A DNA stretch of 64,000 nucleotides. Origin: Actinomycetospora lutea. GTDB lineage: Bacteria; Actinomycetota; Actinomycetes; Mycobacteriales; Pseudonocardiaceae. Below, one piece after another: positions 1-7,627 of this stretch (positions are counted from its first letter, which is position 1; the number at the start of each line of letters is the position of its first letter). The stretch is from contig NZ_JAQZAL010000001.1 of the NCBI RefSeq assembly GCF_028737205.1, positions 186,001 through 250,000 on the forward strand, written 5' to 3'. The notes beneath the pieces were generated by a model. It did no database searches. It was not told where the DNA came from and saw only the letters and a list, made by a program, of their open reading frames with translations. The position numbers and the translations under genes are program-made.

Positions 1-1
1 C

Positions 2-358
2 ACTTACCGTCTAAACGAAGTCATTCTATCCGGCTGGGATATTCTTCCGTCAAACAATACTGCGAGCGCCTGGAGAAGTGAGCCGACCGAGGACGAACTC
101 GAGGAGATCGAGGAATGGCTCGGTGTGGATCTAAATAGTCGGCTTCTCGAAGATGTCGAGGAGCTTATAGGTTATCTCGATGATCTCGAGCTCCAGTCGC
201 TGGCAGCTCACACGACAGACGACATCGAGTCTCAAGTTCCTGAATTGCCTCGCTTCGATGCAGACGTGCAAGCGTGGGGTGACCACGAGCAACGCGATGC
301 CGATCTTGATATCTCGAACGAAGAGTGGAGGAACTTTGCGCGGGAATACCTTGATTGA
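2..358 (+). CDS. C-terminal part of an unidentified acidic protein (5' end outside window)
   Basis: The frame is open from the window edge to a TGA at 356-358, so only the last 118 residues are visible. They are strongly acidic, rich in Glu/Asp and predicted helical, with no motif I recognise. Codon use and GC content are lower than in the chromosomal part of the window and match the STAND gene that follows. The stop overlaps the likely TTG start of that gene by 8 nt, so the two are probably co-transcribed and translationally coupled. This makes it a candidate partner, effector or sensor of the STAND protein. The function is unknown, and the visible part alone does not allow a family call. 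Confidence 0.7.
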   Translation, partial: TYRLNEVILSGWDILPSNNTASAWRSEPTEDELEEIEEWLGVDLNSRLLEDVEELIGYLDDLELQSLAAHTTDDIESQVPELPRFDADVQAWGDHEQRDADLDISNEEWRNFAREYLD

Positions 359-3300
359 TAAAGCGCTGCAGGATCGGCTCGCCGACGGCAGGCTTCTACC
401 ACTGGTTGATTCCTCATTGGACGGTGAGTCCGGTGGGCACGCTGTGTCGCGCCGACACGCATTTGTTCGCCTTCTCTTGTCAAGCGACTTGCCAGCAGTG
501 ATTGCCTACCGCCACCCGAAGGCGTTGCACTCGGCACTGGCTGCATCGGACCCCGCCTGGCGTTTGGCGGGCGGCTTCTACACGAGGGAACCTGCAAACA
601 CGAAATATGTCCTCTCGGCCGGAGAGGCCGGCGATACTCCTACCTGGGAGGACGCGTGGCTCCGTGTGGAAGAGCAACAGCCTGTTCTCTGGGAGACTAT
701 GAGCAGCTATGCCGCTCGTTTCCCTCTGCTCCTTCTTGGTGTCGACCCTGGTTCGGGCGCGTTACAGGATCTCGTCGCGAGACTACGTCCACATCGCTAT
801 TTTAAACCTTCGGGCTGGATTGTTGCAGACCGTGTCGGAGAAGAAGTAGCTCATCAGTGGCAGGATCTCGGGCTTACTATCATAAGTATGACGGACGAGG
901 CGTTCCTCCGAACATGCACTGAGGAGCTCAATGTCCGATCGCACTCGGTCCGCGAGTGGATGCCGGATGTGACTGACCAAATTGCCGCCCAACCCTTCAA
1001 GCTTCTGGACTATTACGATATCGAGGATGCCTCCATTTTCTACGCACGAGGCGAGGAGACCCGTTCTCTCGTACGGATGGTTACATCGAACAGGCTGGTG
1101 ATTGTGACCGGGCCTTCGGGTGCTGGGAAGACGTCCCTCCTTAACGCTGGACTGATCGCCCATATCAATCACCTTCACCCCTATCGGGGTCTATATGTTC
1201 GACTCGTGGAAGATCCAATTGCAGAGTTGCTGGACGCATTTGAGCGTGAGTTGGGTATCACTTGTCAACGGCCATCGAACACGCTGCAGAGACGCGAGAT
1301 GTGGAGCGTCGTTGACGGCACGGATTCCCTACCTGTTGTCGTGTTCGATCAAGCCGAGGAGCTTTTCACTCGCTTCGAAAATACGATGCGAGATGATCTC
1401 TTCGCCCTAATGATTGAAGCGATCGCCTTTCCGCGAAGCCGAGTACGTTTCGTGGTTGGAATCCGGGAAGACTATCTGGCAAACTTGGCCGACTTTGCGA
1501 GGCAGCTGCCAGGAATCCTGCAGAACTCATTCTACGTCGGCGCGCTTGCGAAGGAGCAAGCGCTCGAGGCTATCCGGAGGCCATTTGAGGCGTTTGGGGT
1601 TCATCTAGATGCTGACCTCGAAGCCAAGATCGCGGCTGATATCGGGACGGTCCGCGTCGCCTCACCACAGCTTCAGATCGTCTGCCACAGGCTATTCTCC
1701 TCGCGGGAATCCGATTCAGTTGGGGTTGAGGACTATCGGCGACTTGGCGAGACTAAGGGTATCCTTCGAGATTTTCTCAATAATGAGCTCGAGAAATTGG
1801 GCACGGACCGTGCGGCTGTAGTCGAACTTCTCAAGTCCTTGGTCACGTCAGAAGGTACGAAGGACGTCCTGAGCTTGGAGGAACTCTCAGAACGGTCAGC
1901 GTTGCCATACACGTTATCGGAGAAGCTGGCTGGCTATCTTACGACCAACGCCAGGCTACTGCGTCCAGTCTCGAGCCGGTCCGGCGTACGCTACGAGTTG
2001 GCGCACGAGTACTTGACGCATGAGATTTGGCTGTGGATGTCGCCCGCTGAAATTAGTCGCCGAGAAGCGCAGGAGCTTATCTCTGCCGATTTGCGTGCTT
2101 GGACTACGTTCGATTCGCTGCGGCTGGGTATCGATCGGCTTGAAAGGTATGAGAAGCATGCCCAGAATATTAAGGTTGACGAAGACGTCGGAACGCTGCT
2201 CCTTTTGAGCTGTGTGCGGTATTCTCGGCCTCATGGAGTCTGGGTCGAGGCAATTCGGAGACTTCCTCAGCCCGCCCAAATGCGCATCTCGTGGTCCCTC
2301 CTTCGTTTCATCGCTTCGCGTCCGGACAATCAACGATTCGAGGCGGCGGAAGCCATAGCGTCGCTAGGCAGCTCTGTGATCATTTCAGCCTTATCGGCAG
2401 CGGATCGTGATATTCGACGCGCAGCGTTGTACATGGTGGGCGGCCTGGGACTCTCGTCAGCGCGGCCAGTCTTGATCGAGATGCTTGAGAAGGCTGAGGA
2501 TGAGCGATCGGAAGAGCTCGCATGTTTCGCGCTTGGCGAGATTGGTGGCAAGGGTGTTGTACAAGCCCTCATTCCACGTACATCGGGTCGTTCAGTTCAG
2601 GTAGCAGCCGCCGCTGTCCGCGGTCTTGGGGCCTGTCGTGAAGCACAGGCGTATCCGTACTTGATGGCAGCATTGTGGGGAACTCAGCCAGCGATGACTC
2701 GCGCTGCCCAGCTTGGTGTCGCTGCAGCTGCGTCTGTGGAACTGTCCATCTACCTTGCTGCGAACATCGAAACGATCGCGGATGTCAACGGGCATCCGGT
2801 AACCATCGATTCTGCGCGCAGGCTCTCCCTTATTTTGGAAGGTTTGGATCACGCTCGGATTGGCGGTGATGAGCTGCTGGCTCCGTTCGCCTCTCTTATT
2901 CGAGCGAAGCCCCTGGAAATGAAACGCTATAGTTGTGCGTGGCTCGTCGAGGGCCTTCGGCGAATTTCAGGTGGCGGTATGCCCGCTGAGAGGCCTGACC
3001 GACAGCGGGTCAAGCAGAAGCTCCTATCCGCCGATCAAGTGGTTGCCGCGCTTGAAAGGTACCGACCGGACTCAGTCGCTCACGCGTTGGCAAGAGGCGG
3101 ACCAAGGTCGCTGCCAATCCTTCGAGGACTTTCCTCCCACGAATCGGATAAGGTTCGCCTTACTGTGCTGATGGCATTGTGGCTGTACGATGAGTCACGG
3201 ATCGGGGCAACCTGGCGCACCCACATAAGGCCATCAATTCTCGTGCGCGGTCTCCAAGATGACAGCCCAGCCGTTCGGTATTATGCATGTCTTGCAGTGA

Positions 3301-3488
3301 AGAATCTCAGGCTGATTGAGTGCGTCCCATTCCTTCGGTCACTCGCGCGTGATGACGCGCGTGGAAGTTGGTATGTGATAGACGTCGGCAAGCGTGTAAG
3401 TGATGCGGCCCACGCGGCTCTCGACGCTCTGCGCCCAGAGTCTAGAGTTTGGCGGAGAGATTGGCAGTTAGATGCGAGACCCCTCTGA
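351..3488 (+). CDS. STAND-family NTPase with SIR2-like N-terminal region and HEAT-like repeats
   Basis: Start taken as TTG 351, overlapping the upstream stop; the only nearby alternative is GTG 444. The protein has 1,045 residues. Residues about 1-215 resemble a SIR2-like fold: 'LADGRLLPLVDSS' sits where a Rossmann glycine loop would lie, and 'LLLLGVDPGSGALQDLVARL' matches the SIR2_2 pattern around its conserved Asp. The glycine loop looks degenerate, so NADase activity is doubtful. A nucleotide-binding module follows, with Walker A GPSGAGKTS near residue 255 and Walker B-like VVVFDQAEELF near 330, the form typical of novel STAND NTPase 1. A winged-helix part ('YELAHEYLTHE') and HEAT/PBS-lyase-like repeats from about residue 660 to the end come next. 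STAND proteins of this build are often antiphage sensors; that role here is inference. Low GC and mobile-element context support acquisition by transfer. Confidence 0.75.
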   Translation: MIDKALQDRLADGRLLPLVDSSLDGESGGHAVSRRHAFVRLLLSSDLPAVIAYRHPKALHSALAASDPAWRLAGGFYTREPANTKYVLSAGEAGDTPTWEDAWLRVEEQQPVLWETMSSYAARFPLLLLGVDPGSGALQDLVARLRPHRYFKPSGWIVADRVGEEVAHQWQDLGLTIISMTDEAFLRTCTEELNVRSHSVREWMPDVTDQIAAQPFKLLDYYDIEDASIFYARGEETRSLVRMVTSNRLVIVTGPSGAGKTSLLNAGLIAHINHLHPYRGLYVRLVEDPIAELLDAFERELGITCQRPSNTLQRREMWSVVDGTDSLPVVVFDQAEELFTRFENTMRDDLFALMIEAIAFPRSRVRFVVGIREDYLANLADFARQLPGILQNSFYVGALAKEQALEAIRRPFEAFGVHLDADLEAKIAADIGTVRVASPQLQIVCHRLFSSRESDSVGVEDYRRLGETKGILRDFLNNELEKLGTDRAAVVELLKSLVTSEGTKDVLSLEELSERSALPYTLSEKLAGYLTTNARLLRPVSSRSGVRYELAHEYLTHEIWLWMSPAEISRREAQELISADLRAWTTFDSLRLGIDRLERYEKHAQNIKVDEDVGTLLLLSCVRYSRPHGVWVEAIRRLPQPAQMRISWSLLRFIASRPDNQRFEAAEAIASLGSSVIISALSAADRDIRRAALYMVGGLGLSSARPVLIEMLEKAEDERSEELACFALGEIGGKGVVQALIPRTSGRSVQVAAAAVRGLGACREAQAYPYLMAALWGTQPAMTRAAQLGVAAAASVELSIYLAANIETIADVNGHPVTIDSARRLSLILEGLDHARIGGDELLAPFASLIRAKPLEMKRYSCAWLVEGLRRISGGGMPAERPDRQRVKQKLLSADQVVAALERYRPDSVAHALARGGPRSLPILRGLSSHESDKVRLTVLMALWLYDESRIGATWRTHIRPSILVRGLQDDSPAVRYYACLAVKNLRLIECVPFLRSLARDDARGSWYVIDVGKRVSDAAHAALDALRPESRVWRRDWQLDARPL

Positions 3489-3954
3489 TGCCGTCTGCTG
3501 CGCCCCCCGACTCTGGGCAGGCTGCGGCCTGTTGACGCGTGAAACGCGCTAGGTTGGTGGTCGCCTGCGCCCGTCGTCGCAGGTAACGATCTCGACGTTT
3601 CGCTAATAGACAGCGCACCGCATTGGTGCGGAGGCGATGGGACGATAACCAGTACGGCGTCTTCAAAGGGAGAAACCCATCGGTGCCAGACGTGGATGCG
3701 AAGGTGCGGAAATCGTCAACATCCCGGGACCCGGTGCCGCGTCTACGGGCCACGGCGGCGTCGGTGATTCCGGACACCCGTCTACGCGATCCCTCGATTC
3801 ATCGGTGCGTGACGCGACCTAATTTTTAAGCCTTTGTGCGTGGAGCTCGCGATAGCCCGTAGCATCGATACAGCGCACCTCTTCACGGTCTTGCGCTCCT
3901 GTCCCGTGGGGTTCCCGACCACCTTCGGTATAATCATCCGAAAGCTCGCTGTCG
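3489..3954. other. 466-nt stretch without a supported gene
   Basis: This interval separates the plus-strand STAND gene from the minus-strand zinc-ribbon gene. Open frames exist on both strands but none has a plausible ribosome-binding site, domain or codon bias. Composition is intermediate between the low-GC cargo and the rest of the element. It may hold the 3' ends of both transcripts, but I see no convincing hairpin. Confidence 0.4.
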
Positions 3955-4815
3955 CTAGCACGAGTCTTGACGATGGTCAAATCCGTCCGCCCCTTTGTGC
4001 GGTCCGCAGCCGGTGGTGCGTTCGTTCGACCCATCGTGGATCGCGGTCTTACGTTCGCGAAGGTGATGGCTGTGACCGGATAGAAAAGCGGGGGTCCACC
4101 GTTTGAGATCGCCGAGGCTGGAGATATCGATGTGTACACCAGTACACATGGCGCGTGGACCTCGAGAATCCTTTCGAAGCGCAATCGAGTGCTGCACGCG
4201 GAGCGTTGTGAGCCAGGTCGATAAGGTCTCGGTGGTCGTGGCCGCGAAGGCGGCGGTGCCAACTTCGTTCCGCCACCACGTGACGCCTCCGTCGGATACC
4301 ACGATGGCCGCTCCGTTCAGGAAGCCGACGAGGGCACGCTGTGCAGCGCGTTCCTCCTCGGTGAGGGGCCTGCCGCGTTCCTTGCGACGGTAGTAGCTCG
4401 CGAGGGCGGAGGCTCTCTTCCGTTCGCGGCGGGCGGCATCCTTGGCGGGGTGGGGGTCGCTGCCGCAGTCCCAGCAGTTCTGCTGGTTCTTCTCGGCGTT
4501 CTTCCGTTGGACGGTCCGGGTGTGACCGCAGCCGATGTAGGTGTGGGCGACGAGCCGCGTGGGGGAGTGCACGCACTCGGGGCAGGCGGCGACGTCGCTG
4601 TTCTTCCACTTGGGCATTCCGGTGCGGGTGGCGACCTTGTCTTGCCACTCGTGGCCCTCGGCGCAGCGCCACCACACGGTGGCCGGCGAGGTGGCCGGGA
4701 TCGTGTCCGGGGTGCACCGCCCTGGCCCTGCGCCGTTCCGGTCCGGGTGCCATTGAGCGGCGAGGGCCGGGAATCGGGCTGCGAGGGTGCGGCTGGGGTC
4801 GAGGCTTCGAGGCAT
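3955..4815 (-). CDS. zinc-ribbon (DUF4379-like) protein next to the replication initiator
   Basis: 286 residues. The N-terminal half has the pattern of the 'probable zinc-ribbon' family (DUF4379/PF14311): 'FPALAAQWHPDRN' then 'VWWRCAEGHEWQDKVATRT', followed by CPEC (about residue 78). A second Cys/His set follows: 'GCGH' near 95 and 'CWDCGSD' near 113. These could bind one or two zinc ions. A basic helix 'RRERKRASALASYYRRKERGR' region and a C-terminal half without a recognised domain complete it. A strong AGGAGG lies just upstream of the ATG, and only 15 nt separate it from the stop of the Rep gene, so it is the promoter-distal gene of the same operon. Such ribbons occur in endonuclease-like and nucleic-acid-binding proteins; the actual role here is unknown. 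The last 100 residues have poorer codon bias, and a shorter real protein cannot be excluded. Confidence 0.65.
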   Translation of the reverse strand: MPRSLDPSRTLAARFPALAAQWHPDRNGAGPGRCTPDTIPATSPATVWWRCAEGHEWQDKVATRTGMPKWKNSDVAACPECVHSPTRLVAHTYIGCGHTRTVQRKNAEKNQQNCWDCGSDPHPAKDAARRERKRASALASYYRRKERGRPLTEEERAAQRALVGFLNGAAIVVSDGGVTWWRNEVGTAAFAATTTETLSTWLTTLRVQHSIALRKDSRGPRAMCTGVHIDISSLGDLKRWTPAFLSGHSHHLRERKTAIHDGSNERTTGCGPHKGADGFDHRQDSC

Positions 4816-4830
4816 GGGTCAGGTCCTCCT

Positions 4831-6249
4831 TCAGGCCGCGAGCGGGTGGGGGACGGGCGGTGATGGTGGGTCGGCGCCCGCGCGCTTGTGGTGCAGCCGG
4901 GTGCCGTGGTCGGTGAGGTCGATGGCCAGGCCGCGGTGGTCGAACCAGGCGACGATGGCGGGCATCCCACCGACGCGGCCGGCGGCCTTGAGGGTGTCGA
5001 GCTCGTAGGCCACGACGTTGCCGTAGTCGGCCGCGGAGATGTAGGCGATGGTCTCGGTGCCGAGGTCGTCGGCGTCGGCGAGTTCCTGTTCGGTCGCTTC
5101 GTCCTCGAGCAGCGGGCCGGGGATCCCGAGCTCGCGGGCTTTCTCGGCGAACCAGCCGCGCATCAGCGGTGGCCATTGGCACTGCCGGAACCGCATCTCG
5201 GTCGCCGTGCGCGACCATTCGCTGATCAGGCGGGCGTCGGCGTCGGCGGCTTGGTGGTCGCCTTCAGCTATGGCGACGGCGCAGGTCTCCATGACCTCGA
5301 CGGGGGTGCGGTGGCGGCGGCCGGGTTCGTCGCGGCCGTGCTTGAACACCGACCCGACGGCTTCGAGAGCCATCTTGAACGGGTAGCGGGCCATGTCGGT
5401 GTTGCTGGTCTCGGGGCCGGTGTCCATGACCTTGACGTCGAACCCGGCGGATTCCTGCTGTCCGCTGCGGAGGATGTAGCTGATGGCGTCGAGGCCGTGT
5501 TCGGCCAGGCCCTCGCACCAGCGCTGCCAGCTCTCGGCGAGCACGGTTTCCGCGTAGGGCGCGGTGATGCCGATCGGGTCGCCGATGGGCTGGTCGAGCG
5601 CGGTGCGGGTGCGGCCTTCGGTGCCCCACGGGACCTTTCTGGTGGTCCATTCGCGGGGGTCGCAGAGCAGGAACACGTGCATGTGTGGGTGCCAGCCGGC
5701 CTCGTCGCCGACGGTGCACTCGAAGGCGCGCAGCACGAACCGCACCCCGAGCCGTTCCTTGAGCCGGCGCCACGGCCGGTCACTGGTCACGTGCTTCCAG
5801 GCGGTGCGCTGCGCCTGCACGAGGGTGCGTAGCGAGTGCCCGAGGTGGTGGCGCGCGGAGAACGTCGCGAGCACGACGGTGCCGCCGAGCGCTTCCCACA
5901 CCGAGAACGCGTGCGCGAGGTCGCGGGCGCGGCCGACGGCGATCTTCGCGCCGCAGCACAGGCACGAGTGCCAGGTCGCGCAGGTCTGGAGGCCGCCGAC
6001 GCCCACGTCGAGGGAGCCGCGGTCGTCGGTCTCCAACCCGCGCAGCGGCAGCTCCTCGGCCTGGGCGTCGAACCGGAACCGGCGACAGGTGCGGACCTTG
6101 CGCAGCGGGGACACGGTCCACATCGCCCGGTGCACCGCCCACCGCACGTCGGCGTCGTCCGGGGGCGGCACCGCGGCCAGAGCGGGCCCGGCGGTGGTGT
6201 CGGGTGTGGGGGAGCTAAACCCCTCATTCCCAAGGCGCGGTGCGCTCAC
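4831..6249 (-). CDS. rolling-circle replication initiator (HUH, RepSA-like)
   Basis: 472 residues from a GTG start. The central 'GWHPHMHVFLL' (about residue 180) is the HUH metal-binding motif of rolling-circle Rep proteins. An N-terminal Cys-rich segment 'CATWHSCLCCGAKI' (about residue 92) is typical of actinobacterial plasmid and AICE initiators such as RepSA of pSAM2. Such proteins nick one strand at a double-strand origin and stay bound through a catalytic tyrosine; 'RYPFKMALEAVG' (about 290) contains a candidate Tyr-x3-Lys region. The GTG overlaps the stop of a small upstream membrane-protein ORF by 4 nt (GTGA), which suggests translational coupling. The zinc-ribbon gene follows. Its presence just inside an attR-like site indicates an integrated, excisable element rather than a free plasmid. 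Confidence 0.85.
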   Translation of the reverse strand: MSAPRLGNEGFSSPTPDTTAGPALAAVPPPDDADVRWAVHRAMWTVSPLRKVRTCRRFRFDAQAEELPLRGLETDDRGSLDVGVGGLQTCATWHSCLCCGAKIAVGRARDLAHAFSVWEALGGTVVLATFSARHHLGHSLRTLVQAQRTAWKHVTSDRPWRRLKERLGVRFVLRAFECTVGDEAGWHPHMHVFLLCDPREWTTRKVPWGTEGRTRTALDQPIGDPIGITAPYAETVLAESWQRWCEGLAEHGLDAISYILRSGQQESAGFDVKVMDTGPETSNTDMARYPFKMALEAVGSVFKHGRDEPGRRHRTPVEVMETCAVAIAEGDHQAADADARLISEWSRTATEMRFRQCQWPPLMRGWFAEKARELGIPGPLLEDEATEQELADADDLGTETIAYISAADYGNVVAYELDTLKAAGRVGGMPAIVAWFDHRGLAIDLTDHGTRLHHKRAGADPPSPPVPHPLAA

Positions 6250-6563
6250 CGTGCATCACCGCCAGGGGTGGGGGCCGGCGCTGGCGCGCCGGTGCCCGGC
6301 CCTTCCGGGCCGGGCACGCTTCCGCTCCTGTCTTCGACCCGCGGCGCGCGCCCGGCCCGCGGGCCGGGCGGGGCGACGGCAGCGGCGACCACGACCACGG
6401 CGAGAAGCACGAGGAGCAGCCCGCGTCGGGGAACGTGGGGGAGAGCTCGCGCGCCCGACGCACCGGCCGGAGGGCTGCTCAAGGCCGCGCGGCCAAGACC
6501 CCGGAGGAACCGCCTACGGCGGGGCGGGGCGGCGGCACGCGAGCTTGTACGGCCGTCCCTCAC
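6246..6563 (-). CDS. small membrane protein with Pro/Ala-rich tail, upstream of Rep
   Basis: Open frame whose stop (TGA, complement of 6246-6248) overlaps the Rep GTG in a GTGA arrangement. It contains one clear hydrophobic segment, 'GLLLVLLAVVVVAAAVAPPG', preceded by basic residues and followed by a Pro/Gly/Ala-rich tail of about 40 residues, so it may be a single-pass protein with the tail outside. Small membrane proteins preceding rep are common in actinobacterial conjugative elements. The start is uncertain: GTG 6563 gives about 105 residues with no good ribosome-binding site, and the true start may be closer to the membrane segment. The overlap with Rep is the best evidence that it is real. 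Confidence 0.4.
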   Translation of the reverse strand: MRDGRTSSRAAAPPRRRRFLRGLGRAALSSPPAGASGARALPHVPRRGLLLVLLAVVVVAAAVAPPGPRAGRAPRVEDRSGSVPGPEGPGTGAPAPAPTPGGDAR

Positions 6564-6695
6564 CAGCAAGGGCCGCCAACCATCTTCACCGGCAGACCGA
6601 CGACGCAGGCCGCGGATCAGGACGAGGGGCCGCTGAAGATCGTTTGCTTCCTCCCTTGCTGACGAGCCTCCGACGGCCGAAGGGCCCGCAGGCGC

Positions 6696-6719
6696 GGTGG
6701 GGCCGGAACGGACCCCACC
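6696..6719. terminator. hairpin between the divergent Rep and SLOG genes
   Basis: GGTGGGG at 6696-6702 pairs with CCCCACC at 6713-6719 around a 10-nt loop. No T-tract follows. It lies in a 200-nt gap between genes transcribed away from each other, so it could equally be a regulatory or replication-origin structure. Confidence 0.3.
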
Positions 6720-6774
6720 CGGGGCGCGCACCGCCGCCCCGCCCATCTCAAGGGCGTCGTTGGAGGTGGCCGGG

Positions 6775-7113
6775 ATGCGAGTCCTCGTAGCCGGCTCGAG
6801 GTTTTGGACCGACGAGCAGACGCTGACGGAAGCGCTGGCGCTGGTGTATGAGCCCGACGGCGTGCTCGTGACTGGCGCGTGCCCGGAGGGCGCCGAGGAG
6901 CTCGCGGCCCTGCAGCGGCGGAGCTGGGGCGGGCAGGTCGAGCGGTGGGAATTCGACTGGGACCAGGCGGCGGGGACCATCGTGCCGGGCCGCCACTGGC
7001 GCATGCTCGAGGCGGGTGCCGACGTCTGCCTGACCTTCGGCGGCTTGACCGGGCCGCAGTCGCTCGAGGCGATGAGCCGCGCAGCCGGCGTCCCGACGTA
7101 CGGATGGACGTGA
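6775..7113 (+). CDS. SLOG-family (DUF2493/YspA-like) nucleotide-binding protein
   Basis: 112 residues; ATG 6775 chosen because GGAGG (6762-6766) sits 8 nt upstream. The sequence starts 'MRVLVAGSRFWTD' and contains 'VLVTGACPEGAEELA' and 'GADVCLTFGG', the nucleotide-binding pattern of the YspA/DUF2493 branch of the SLOG superfamily (Rossmann-like, related to lysine decarboxylase-like and DprA proteins). SLOG proteins bind nucleotides or process nucleotide derivatives, and this branch is frequent on phages and conjugative elements, sometimes in putative defence or signalling systems. It is the last gene before the attR-like site. Substrate unknown. Confidence 0.75.
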   Translation: MRVLVAGSRFWTDEQTLTEALALVYEPDGVLVTGACPEGAEELAALQRRSWGGQVERWEFDWDQAAGTIVPGRHWRMLEAGADVCLTFGGLTGPQSLEAMSRAAGVPTYGWT

Positions 7114-7384
7114 GCGTCCCGAGGCGCGCGCGACCGTCGGAGGTGACGAGACACCTCGGGTTCCTGCGCGGCTCGGGACGACCGGTCAGGCGCCGCCATG
7201 AGACAGGCCAGAGCGAGCGGACAGACCTACGCCGGCACCGTCGAGCGGACGGGCCGACGACGAACACGCGACGAACACAGCCCGTAGACGGGTCCAGACG
7301 ATGCCGAGCCGGCTCGGCACGAAGCCGCAGCTCCAGGGCACTTCCGGGGCACTGCGTGACGCGCGGGGGGCAACCCGGGGGACC

Positions 7385-7429
7385 TTCACACCGAAGAGGT
7401 CACTGGTTCGATCCCAGTATCGCCCACCA
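7385..7429 (+). other. attR-like 3' fragment of tRNA-Val (CAC), end of integrated element
   Basis: The 45 nt correspond to the anticodon loop (TTCACAC, anticodon CAC), the 3' anticodon stem CGAAG, the variable region, a T arm with GGTTCGATCC, the 3' acceptor strand ATCGCCC, discriminator A and encoded CCA. The 5' half of a tRNA is absent: the bases before 7385 do not pair with CGAAG or ATCGCCC. A 3' tRNA half that begins in the anticodon loop is the usual attR left by tyrosine-recombinase integration into a tRNA gene. The complete tRNA and attL should then lie to the left, beyond the window. The integrase gene is not in the visible part. Confidence 0.8.
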
Positions 7430-7435
7430 GCAAAG

Positions 7436-7477
7436 CCCCTGGTCACAGGCTCACCAGAGCCATCGGCCAGGGGTTTT
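7436..7477 (+). terminator. rho-independent terminator of the original tRNA-Val gene
   Basis: CCCCTGG (7436-7442) pairs with CCAGGGG (7467-7473) and is followed by TTTT (7474-7477). It lies just past the CCA end of the tRNA fragment, so it is probably the terminator of the tRNA gene before integration. Confidence 0.65.
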
Positions 7478-7627
7478 CTCGTGTCCGGGCAAGATCGGGG
7501 CAGCGTCCGGGCGGCGGACGGGCTCGTCGGTTGGTGCGGAGCTCCGGAGCGGTACTGCGTCCTTTCGACCGGACCGCCGTCTGTGGGACTGTCCATCTCC
7601 ATCCCGCACCCATCCACGGGGGTCGGC

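Noticed and set aside
180-350. In-frame ATG 180 as the start of the STAND protein
   Set aside because: It would lie wholly inside the upstream coding frame and adds 57 residues of out-of-frame-like composition; TTG 351 fits the overlap arrangement better.
3442-3777. Minus-strand ORF of 111 residues after the STAND gene
   Set aside because: It overlaps the STAND 3' end, has no ribosome-binding site, domain or codon bias.
7114-7384. Search for xis/int between the SLOG gene and attR
   Set aside because: Only a 29-codon frame without integrase motifs is present. The integrase must lie elsewhere, probably left of the window.
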